Under the pieces are notes generated by a model. It searched no databases. It worked only from the letters and a program-made list of their open reading frames with translations, and was not told where the DNA came from. DNA of 64,000 bases from Fasciola hepatica (lineage: Eukaryota; Platyhelminthes; Trematoda; Plagiorchiida; Fasciolidae): contig CANUEZ040000196.1 of the NCBI GenBank assembly GCA_948099385.1, positions 479,001 through 543,000 on the forward strand, given 5' to 3'. Each line of letters opens with the position of its first letter. Positions within the stretch are counted from its first letter, which is position 1. The position numbers were made by a program, and so were the translations under genes. Below are positions 52,565-63,767 of this stretch, piece after piece.

Positions 52565-55500
52565 TTGAATGGTAAGAACCAGCTTCGCGAACACCAATCG
52601 ACTCCTTTGATGGATGACTTCTCTGTAGGGGCCCAAGTAGAACCAACGCATTCCCAAATGAACAACCTACACGGCTTCCTTACTATGCATGCAATTGATT
52701 AGTAGTACGAGATTAGATCAGATTAGATTAGATTTGTATAATATGATTGATCATGCAGCTTGAACGCTCAACTGAGCATTGAAATCCATGGAAGCACTGT
52801 ACAGCTGTTTCATCCTCTAAGGGACTCGACTCATCAGCAGTGCACATCGACCGAGCCCCCACGGGCACTCCAACAACCGGTGAACCATTGTGAATCGAAC
52901 AACTTAACAAAACAAGGCTATCCGGGATGGCTATCAACGCTTTGTTCAACATCTACACTACATGATATAGCACCCTTCCCAAACTCGCTTCAAATTTGAA
53001 TGGTAAGAACCAGCTTCGCACGCACCGATCTACTCTTATGATGGATGACTTCTCTGTAGGGGCCTAAGTACAACCAACGCATTCCCAAATGCACAACCTA
53101 CACAGCTTCCTTACTATGCATGCAATTGATTAGTAGTACGAGATGAGATCAGATTAGATTAGATTTGTATAATATGATTGATCATGCAGCTTGAACGCTC
53201 AACTGAGCATTGAAATCCATGGAAGCACTGTACAGCTGTTACATCCTCCAAGGGACTCGACTCATCAGCAGTGCACATCGACCGACAAACACACGGGCAC
53301 TCCCACAACCGGTGAACCATTGTGAATCGAACAACTTAACAACACAAGGCTATCCGAGATGGCTCTCAACGCTTTGTTCAACATCTACACTACATGATAT
53401 AGCACCCTTCCCAAACTCGCTTCAAATTTGAATCGTAAGAACCAGCTTCGCGCACACCGATCCACTCCTATGATGGATGACTTCTCTGTAGGGGCCTGAG
53501 TACAACCAACGCATTCTCAAATGAACAACCTACACAGCTTCCCTACTATGCATGCAATTGATTAGTAGTACGAGATTAGATTAGATCAGATTAGATTAGA
53601 TTTGTATAATATGATTGATCATGCAGCTTGAACGCTCAACTGAGCATTGAAATCCATGGAAGCACTGTACAGCTGTTTCATCCTCTAAGGGACTCGACTC
53701 ATCAGCAGTGCACATCGACCGACAAACACACGGGCACTTCAACAACCGGTGAACCATTGTGAATCGAACAACTTAACAACACAAGGCTATCCGGGATGGC
53801 TCTCAACGCTTTGTTCAACATCTACACTACATCATATAAAGCACCCTTCCCAAACTCGCTCTAAATTTGAATGGTAAGAACCAGCTTCGCGAACACCGAT
53901 CGACTCCTTTGATGGATGAATTCTCTTTAGGGGCCTAAGTACAACCAACGCATTCCCAAATGCACAACCTACACAGTTTCCTTACTATGCATGCAATTGA
54001 TTAGTAGTACGAGATAAGAACAGATTAGATTTGTACAACATGATAGATCATGCAGCTTGAACGCTCAACTGAGCATTGAAATCCATGGAAGCACTGTACA
54101 GCTGTTTCATCCTCTGAGGGACTCGACTCATCAGCAGTGCACATCGACCGAGCCCCCACGGGCACTCCAACAACCGGTGAACCATTGTGAATCGAACAAC
54201 TTAACAAAACAAGGCTATCCGGGATGGCTATCAACGCTTTGTTCAACATCTACACTACATGATATAGCACCCTTCCCAAACTCGCTTCAAATTTGAATGG
54301 TAAGAACCAGCTTCGCACGCACCGATCTACTCTTATGATGGATGACTTCTCTGTAGGGGCCTAAGTACAACCAACGCATTCCCAAATGCACAACCTACAC
54401 AGCTTCCTTACTATGCATGCAATTGATTAGTAGTACGAGATGAGATCAGATTAGATTAGATTTGTATAATATGATTGATCATGCAGCTTGAACGCTCAAC
54501 TGAGCATTGAAATCCATGGAAGCACTGTACAGCTGTTACATCCTCCAAGGGACTCGACTCATCAGCAGTGCACATCGACCGACAAACACACGGGCACTCC
54601 CACAACCGGTGAACCATTATGAATCGAACAACTTAACAACACAAGGCTATCCGAGATGGCTCTCAACGCTTTGTTCAACATCTACACTACATGATATAGC
54701 ACCCTTCCCAAACTCGCTTCAAATTTGAATCGTAAGAACCAGCTTCGCGCACACCGATCCACTCCTATGATGGATGACTTCTCTGTAGGGGCCTGAGTAC
54801 AACCAACGCATTCTCAAATGAACAACCTACACAGCTTCCCTACTATGCATGCAATTGATTAGTAGTACGAGATTAGATTAGATCAGATTAGATTAGATTT
54901 GTATAATATGATTGATCATGCAGCTTGAACGCTCAACTGAGCATTGAAATCCATGGAAGCACTGTACAGCTGTTTCATCCTCTAAGGGACTCGACTCATC
55001 AGCAGTGCACATCGACCGACAAACACACGGGCACTTCAACAACCGGTGAACCATTGTGAATCGAACAACTTAACAACACAAGGCTATCCGGGATGGCTAT
55101 CAACGCTTTGTTCAACATCTACACTACATCATATAAAGCACCCTTCCCAAACTCGCTCTAAATTTGAATGGTAAGAACCAGCTTCGCGAACACCGATCGA
55201 CTCCTTTGATGGATGAATTCTCTTTAGGGGCCTAAGTACAACCAACGCATTCCCAAATGCACAACCTACACAGTTTCCTTACTATGCATGCAATTGATTA
55301 GTAGTACGAGATAAGAACAGATTAGATTTGTACAACATGATAGATCATGCAGCTTGAACGCTCAACTGAGCATTGAAATCCATGGAAGCACTGTACAGCT
55401 GTTTCATCCTCTGAGGGACTCGACTCATCAGCAGTGCACATCGACCGAGCCCCCACGGGCACTCCAACAACCGGTGAACCATTATGAATCGAACAACTTA

Positions 55501-55589
55501 ACAACACAAGGCTATCCGGGATGGCTCTCAACGCTTTGTTCAACATCTACACTACATGATATAGCACCCTTCCCAAACTCGCTTCAAAT
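52565..55589 (+). repeat. Monomers 123-129: three-monomer tandem duplication
   Basis: Units start at 52565 A, 52996 B, 53428 B, 53867 A, 54293 B, 54725 B and 55164 A. Markers repeat at an offset of exactly 1,297: CGCACGCACCGATCTACTC (about 53,017 and 54,314), ATCCTCCAAGGG with CTCCCACAACC (53,242 and 54,539), GGGCACTTCAAC, and a two-base insertion CATATAAAGCACC (53,834 and 55,131). GTTTCC and CTCTGAGGG link units 126 and 129. The copied segment runs from roughly 52,870 to 54,150 and again to about 55,446. Confidence 0.9.
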
Positions 55590-58175
55590 TTGAATCGTAA
55601 GAACCAGCTTCGCGCACAACGATCGACTCCTATGATGGATGAATTCTCTGTAGGGGCCTAAGTACAACCAACGCATTCCCAAATGAACAACCTACACAGC
55701 TTCCTTACTATGCATGCAATTGATTAGTAGTACGAGATAAGAACAGATTATATTTGTACAACATGATTGATCATGCAGCTTGAACGCTCAACTGAGCATT
55801 GAAATCCATGGAAGCACTGTACAGCTGTTTCATCCTCTAAGGGACTCGACTCATCAGCAGTGCACATCGACCGAGCCCCCACGGGCACTCCAACAACCGG
55901 TGAACCATTATGAATCGAACAACTTAACAACACAAGGCTATCCGGGATGGCTCTCAACGCTTTGTTCAACATCTACACTACATGATATAGCACCCTTCCC
56001 AAACTCGCTTCAAATTTGAATCGTAAGAACCAGCTTCGCGCACAACGATCCACTCCTATGATGGATGACTTCTCTGTAGGGGCCTAAGTACAACCAACGC
56101 ATTCCCAAATGAACAACGTACACAGTTTCCTACTATGCATGCAATTGATTAGTAGTACGAGATGAGTTCAGATTAGATTTGTATAACATGATTGATCATG
56201 CAGCTTGAACGCTCAACTGAGCATTGAAATCCATGGAAGCCTATGTACAGCTGTTTCATCCTCTAAGGGACTCGACTCATCAGCAGTGCACATCGACCGA
56301 CAAACACACGGGCACTCCAACAACCGGTGAACCATTGTGAATCGAACAACTTAACAACACAAGGCTATCCGGGATGGCTCTCAACGCTTTGTTCAACATC
56401 TACACTACATGATATAGCACCCTTCCCAAACTCGCTTCAAATTTGAATGGTAAGAACCAGCTTCGCGCACACCGATAGACTCCTGTGATGGATGACTTCT
56501 CTGTAGGGGCCTAAGTACAACCAACGCATTCCCAAATGAACAACCTACACAGCTTCCTTACTATGCATGCAATTGATTAGTAGGAGAAGATTAGATTAGA
56601 TCAGATTAGATTAGATTTGTATAATATGATTGATCATGCAGCTTGAACGCTCAACTGAGCATTGAAATCCATGGAAGCACTGTACAGCTGTTTCATCCTC
56701 TAAGGGACTCGACTCATCAGCAGTGCACATCGACCGACAAACACACGGGCACTCCAACAACCGGTGAACCATTGTGAATCGAACAACTTAACAACACAAG
56801 GCTATCCGGGATGGCTCTCAACGCTTTGTTCAACATCTACACTACATGATATAGCACCCTTCCCAAACTCGCTCTAAATTTGAATGGTAAGAACCAGCTT
56901 CGCGCACACCGATCCACTCCTATGATGGATGACTTCTCTGTAGGGGCCTAAGTACAACCAACGCATTCCCAAATGAACAACCTACACAGCTTCCTTACTA
57001 TGCATGCAATTGATTAGTAGTACGAGATAAGAACAGATTAGACTTGTACAACATGATTGATCATGCAGCTTGAACGCTCAACTGAGCATTGAAATCCATG
57101 GAAGCACTGTACAGCTGTTTCATCCTCTAAGGGACTCGACTCATCAGCAGTGCACATCGACCGACAAACACACGGGCACTTCAACAACCGGTGAACCATT
57201 GTGAATCGAACAACTTAACAACACAAGGCTATCCGGGATGGCTCTCAACGCTTTGTTCAACATCTACACTACATGATATAGCACCCTTCCCAAACTCGCT
57301 TCAAATTTGAATGGTAAGAACCAGCTTCGCGCACACCGATCGACTCCTATGATGGATGACTTCTCTGTAGGGGCCTAAGTACAACCAACGCATTCCCAAA
57401 TGAACAACCTACACAGCTTCCTTACTATGCATGCAATTGATTAGTAGTAGGAGATTAGATTAGATCAGATTAGATTAGATTTGTATAATATGATTGATCA
57501 TTCAGCTTGAACGCTCAACTGAGCATTGAAATCCATGGAAGCACTGTACAGCTGTTTCATCCTCTAAGGGACTCGACTCATCAGCAGTGCACATCGACCG
57601 ACAAACACACGGGCACTCCAACAACCGGTGAACCATTGTGAATCGAACAACTTAACAACACAAGGCTATCCGGGATGGCTCTCAACGCTTTGTTCAACAT
57701 CTAAACTACATGATATAGCACCCTTCCCAAACTCGCTCTAAATTTGAATGGTAAGAACCAGCTTCGCGCACACCGATCGACTCCTATGATGGATGACTTC
57801 TCTGTAGGGGCCTAAGTACAACCAACTCATTCTCAAATGTGCAACCTACACAGCTTCCTTACTATGCATGCAATTGATTAGTAGTACGAGATTAGATTAG
57901 ATCAGATTAGATTTGTATAATATGATTGATCATGCAGCTTGAACGCTCATCTGAGCATTGAAATCCATGGAAGCACTGTACAGCTGTTTCATCCTCTAAG
58001 GGACTCGACTCATCAGCAGTGCACATCGACCGACAAACACACGGGCACTCCAACAACCGGTGAACCATTGTGAATCGAACAACTTAACAAAACAAGGCTA
58101 TCCGGGATGGCTCTCAACGCTTTGTTCAACATCTACACTACATGATATAGCACCCTCCCCAAACTCGCTCTAAAT
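55590..58175 (+). repeat. Monomers 130-135: one A unit then five B units
   Basis: Units start at 55590 A, 56016 B, 56443 B, 56880 B, 57307 B and 57744 B. Units 132 and 134 have long boxes (437 bp) and 131 and 133 short ones (427 bp), an alternation with a two-monomer period of 864. Unit 131 has GAAGCCTATGTACAG, a one-base insertion in the core. Units 129 and 130 share CCATTATGAATCG with unit 127. TAGTAGGAGAAGATT replaces the usual box flank at about 56,580. Confidence 0.88.
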
Positions 58176-61100
58176 TTGAATGGTAAGAACCAGCTTCGCG
58201 CACACCGATCCACTCCTATGATGGATGACTTCTCTGTAGGGGCCTAAGTACAACCAACGCATTCCCAAATGAACAACCCACACAGCTTCCTTACTATGCA
58301 TGCAATTGATTAGTAGTACGAGATAAGGACAGATTAGATTTGTACAACATGATTGATCATGCAGCTTGAACGCTCAACTGAGCATTGAAATCCATGGAAG
58401 CACTGTACAGCTGTTTCATCCTCTAAGGGACTCGACTCATCAGCAGTGCACATCGACCGAGCCCCCACGGGCACTCCAACAACCGGTGAACCATTGTGAA
58501 TCGAACAACTTAACAAAACAAGGCTATCCGGGATGACTATCAACGCTTTGTTCAACATCTACACTACATGATATAGCACCCTCCCCAAACTCGCTTCAAA
58601 TTTGAATGGTAAGAACCAGCTTCGAGCACACCGATCGACTCCTATGATGGATGACTTCTCTGTAGGGGACTAAGTACAACCAACGCATTCCCAAATGAAC
58701 AACCTACACAGCTTCCTTACTATGCATGCAATTGAGTAGTAGTACGAGATGAGATCAGACTAGAGTAGATTTGTATAATATGACTGATCATGCAGCTTGA
58801 ACGCTCAACTGAGCATTGAAATCCATGGAAGCACTGTACAGCTGTTTCATCCTCTAAGGGACTCGACTCATCAGCAGTGCACATCGACCGAGCCCCCACG
58901 GGCACTCCAACAACCGGTGAACCATTGTGAATCGAACAACTTAACAAAACAAGGCTATCCGTGATGGCTATCAACGCTTTGTTCAACATCTACACTACAT
59001 GATATAGCACCCTTCCCAAACTCGCTTTAAATTTGAATGGTAAGAACCAGCTTCGCGCACACCGATCGACTCCTATGATGGATGACTTCTCTGTAGGGGC
59101 CTAAGTACAACCAACGCATTCCCAAATGAACAACCTACACGGCTTCCTTACTATGCATGCAATTGTTTGTTAGTAGGAGATTAGATCAGATTAGATTTGT
59201 ATAATATGATTGATCATGCAGCTTGAACGCTCAACTGAGCATTGAAATCCATGGAAGCACTGTACAGCTGTTTCATCCTCTAAGGGACTCGACTCATCAG
59301 CAGTGCACATCGACCGACAAACACACGGGCACTCCAACAACCGGTGAACCATTGTGAATCGAACAACTTAACAACACAAGGCTATCCGGGATGGCTCTCA
59401 ACGCTTTGTTCAACATCTAAACTACATGATATAGCACCCTTCCCAAACTCGCTCTAAATTTGAATGGTAAGAACCAGATTCGCAAACACCGATCGACTCC
59501 TATGATGGATGACTTCTCTGTAGGGGCCTAAGTACAACCAACGCCTTCTCAAATGAACAACCCACACAGCTTCCTTACTATGCATGCAATTGATTAGTAG
59601 TACGAGATTAGATTAGATCAGATTAGATTAGATTTGTATAATATGATTGATCATGCAGCTTGAACGCTCATCTGAGCATTGAAATCCATGGAAGCACTGT
59701 ACAGCTGTTTCATCCTCTAAGGGACTCGACTCATCAGCAGTGCACATCGACCGAGCCCCCACGGGCACTCCAACAACCGGTGAACCATTGTGAATCGAAC
59801 AACTTAACAACACAAGGTTATCCGGGATGGCTCTCAACGCTTTGTTCAACATCTACACTACATGATATAGCACCCTTCCCAAACTCGCTTCAAATTTGAA
59901 TGGTAAGAACCAGCTTCGAGCACACCGATCGACTCCTATGATGGATGACTTCTCTGTAGGGGCCTAAGTACAACCAACGCATTCCCAAATGAACAACCTA
60001 CACAGCTTCCTTACTATGCATGCAATTGATTAGTAGTACGAGATAAGGACAGATTAGACTTGTACAACATGATTGATCATGCAGCTTGAACGCTCAACTG
60101 AGCATTGAAATCCATGGAAGCACTGTACAGCTGTTTCATCCTCTAAGAGACTCGACTCATCAGCAGTGCACATCGACCGACAAACACACGGGCACTCCAA
60201 CAACCGGTGAACCATTGTGAATCGAACAACTTAACAAAACAAGGCTATCCGGGATGGCTATCAACGCTTTGTTCAACATCTACACTACATGATATAGCAC
60301 CCTTCCCAAACTCGCTTCAAATTTGAATGGTAAGAACCAGCTTCGCGCACACCGATCGACTCCTATGATGGATGACTTCTCTGTAGGGGCCTAAGTACAA
60401 CCAACGCATTCCCAAATGAACAACCTACACGGCTTCCTTACTATGCATGCAATTGATTGTTAGTAGGAGATTAGATCAGATTAGATTTGTATAATATGAT
60501 TGATGATGCAGCTTGAACGCTCAACTGAGCATTGAAATCCATGGAAGCACTGTACAGCTGTTTCATCCTCTAAGGGACTCGACTCATCAGCAGTGCACAT
60601 CGACCGACAAACACACGGGCACTCCAACAACCGGTGAACCATTGTGAATCGAACAACTTAACAAAACAAGGCTATCCGGGATGGCTCTCAACGCTTTGTT
60701 CAACATCTACACTACATGATATAGCACCCTTCCCAAACTCGCTTTAAATTTGAATGGTAAGAACCAGATTCGCAAACACCGATCGACTCCTATGATGGAT
60801 GACTTCTCTGTAGGGGCCTAAGTACAACCAACGCATTCCCAAATGAACAACCTACACAGCTTCCTTACTATGCATGCAATTGATTAGTAGTACGAGATTA
60901 GATTAGATCAGATTAGATTAGATTAGTATAATATGATTGATCATGCAGCTTGAACGCTCATCTGAGCATTGAAATCCATGGAAGCACTGTACAGCTGTTT
61001 CATCCTCTAAGGGACTCGACTCATCAGCAGTGCACATCGACCGAGCCCCCACGGGCACTCCAACAACCGGTGAACCATTGTGAATCGAACAACCTAACAA

Positions 61101-61185
61101 CACAAGGCTATCCGGGATGGCTATCAACGCTTTGTTCAACATCTACACTACATCATATAGCACCCTTCCCAAACTCGCTTCAAAT
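58176..61185 (+). repeat. Monomers 136-142, containing a three-monomer duplication
   Basis: Units start at 58176 A, 58602 A, 59033 B, 59460 A, 59896 B, 60323 B and 60750 A. TTTGTTAGTAGGAG (about 59,166) and TTGTTAGTAGGAG (about 60,456), AGATTCGCAAACACC (59,477 and 60,767) and GCTCATCTGAGC (59,667 and 60,957) recur at an offset of 1,290. Units 135, 139 and 142 share CATCTGAGC, which alters an otherwise constant core. CCCTCCCCAAAC occurs in units 135 and 136. Confidence 0.88.
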
Positions 61186-63767
61186 TTGAATGGTAAGAAC
61201 CAGCTTCGCGCACAACGATCCACTCCTATGATGGATGACTTCTCTGTAGGGGCCTAAGTACAACCAACGCATTCCCAAATGAACAACCTACACAGCTTCC
61301 TTACTATGCATGCAATTGATTAGTAGTACGAGATTAGATGAGTTCAGATTAGATTTGTATAATATGATTGATCATGCAGCTTGAACGCTCAACTGAGCAT
61401 TGAAATCCATGGAAGCACTGTACAGCTGTTTCATCCTCTAAGGGACTCGACTCATCAGCAGTGCACATCGACCGAGCCCCCACGGGCACTCCAACAACCG
61501 GTGAACCATTGTGAATCGAACAACTTAACAAAACAAGGCTATCCGGGATGGCTCTCAACGCTTTGTTCAACATCTAACCTAGATCATATAGCACCCTTCC
61601 CAAACTCGCTTCCAATTTGAATGGTAAGAACCAGCTTCGCGCACACCGATCCACTCCTATGATGGATGACTTCTGTGTAGGGTCCTGAGTACAACCGACG
61701 CATTCCCAAATGAACAACCTACACAGCTTCCTTACTATGCATGCAATTGATTAGTAGTACGAGATTAGATCAGATCAGATTAGATTTGTATAATATGATT
61801 GATCATGCAGCTTGAACGCTCAACTGAGCATTGAAATCCATGGAAGCACTGTACAGCTGTTTCATCTTCTAAGGGACTCGACTCATCAGCAGTGCACATC
61901 GACCGAGCCCCCACGGGCACTCCAACAACCGGTGAACCATTGTGAATCGAACAACTTAACAAAACAAGGCTATCCGGGATGGCTATCAACGCTTTGTTCA
62001 ACATCTACACTACATGATATAGCACCCTTCCCAAACTCGCTCTAAATTTGAATGGTAAGAACCAGCTTCGAGCACACCGATCGACTCCCATGATGGATGA
62101 CTTCTGTGTAGGGGCCTAAGTACAACCAACGCATTCCCAAATGAACAACCTACACGGCTTCCTTACTATGCATGCAATTGATTAGTAGTACGAGATAAGA
62201 ACAGATTAGATTTGTACAACATGATAGATCATGCAGCTTGAACGCTCAACTGAGCATTGAAATCCATGGAAGCACTGTACAGCTGTTTCATCCTCTAAGG
62301 GACTCGACTCATCAGCAGTGCACATCGACCGACAAACACACGGGCACTCCAACAACCGGTGAACCATTGTGAATCGAACAACTTAACAACACAAGGCTAT
62401 CCGGGATGGCTATCAACGCTTTGTTCAACATCTACACTACATGATATAGCACCCTTCCCAAACTCGCTTCAAATTTGAATGGTAAGAACCAGATTCGCAA
62501 ACACCGATCGACTCCTATGATGGATGACTTCTCTGTAGGGGCCTGAGTACAACCAACGCATTCCCAAATGAACAACCTACACAGCTTCCTTACTATGCAT
62601 GCAATTGATTAGTATTACGAGATTAGATCAGATTAGATTAGATTTGTATAATATGATTGATCATGCAGCTTGAACGCTCAACTGAGCATTGAAATGGATG
62701 GAAGCACTGTACAGCTGTTTCATCCTCTAAGGGACTCGACTCATCAGCAGTGCACATCGACCGAGCCCCCACGGGCACTCCAACAACCGGTGAACCATTG
62801 TGAATCGAACAACCTAACAACACAAGGCTATCCGGGATGGCTATCAACGCTTTGTTCAACATCTACACTACATCATATAGCACCCTTCCCAAACTCGCTT
62901 CAAATTTGAATGGTAAGAACCAGCTTCGCGCACACCGATCGACTCCTATGATGGATGACTTCTCTGTAGGGGCCTAAGTACAACCAACGCATTCCCAAAT
63001 GAACAACCTACACAGCTTCCTTACTATGCATGCAATTGACTAGCAGTACGAGATTAGATCAGATTAGATTAGATTTGTATAATATGATTGATCATGCAGC
63101 TTGAACGCTCAACTGAGCATTGAAATCCATGGAAGCACTGTACAGATGTTTCATCCTCTAAGGGACTCGACTCATCAGCAGTGCACATCGACCGAGCCCC
63201 CACGGGCACTCCAACAACCGGTGAACCATTGTGAATCGAACAACTTAACAACACAAGGCTATCCGGGATGGCTCTCAACGCTTTGTTCAACATCTACACT
63301 AGATCATATAGCACCCTTCCCAAACTCGCTTCCAATTTGAATGGTAAGAACCAGCTTCGCGCACACCGATCCACTCCTATGATGGATGACTTCTGTGTAG
63401 GGTCCTGAGTACAACCGACGCATTCCCAAATGAACAACCTACACAGCTTCCTTACTATGCATGCAATTGATTAGTAGTACGAGATTAGATCAGATCAGAT
63501 TAGATTTGTATAATATGATTGATCATGCAGCTTGAACGCTCAACTGAGCATTGAAATCCATGGAAGCACTGTACAGCTGTTTCATCTTCTAAGGGACTCG
63601 ACTCATCAGCAGTGCACATCGACCGAGCCCCCACGGGCACTCCAACAACCGGTGAACCATTGTGAATCGAACAACTTAACAACACAAGGCTATCCGGCAT
63701 GGCTATCAACGCTTTGTTCAACATCTACACTACATGATATAGCACCCTTCCCAAACTCGCTCTAAAT
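61186..63767 (+). repeat. Monomers 143-148, with a unit recurring at four-monomer spacing
   Basis: Units start at 61186 A, 61617 A, 62048 B, 62475 A, 62906 A and 63337 A. CTAGATCATATAGC (about 61,580 and 63,300) followed by CTTCTGTGTAGGGTCCTGAG, CAACCGACGC and CATCTTCTAAGGG occurs twice at an offset of 1,720. The same markers, apart from TGTGTAGG, are in unit 116 at 49.6 kb. Unit 146 has GAAATGGATGG in place of the CCATGG context. Confidence 0.88.

Noticed and set aside
163..63765. A large family of short protein-coding genes, one per monomer on each strand
   Set aside because: The frames lie inside a satellite monomer, are broken in about 39% of units by the one-base A/B switch, overlap on both strands, and the plus frame has only a TTG start. 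No family resemblance or expression signal is visible.
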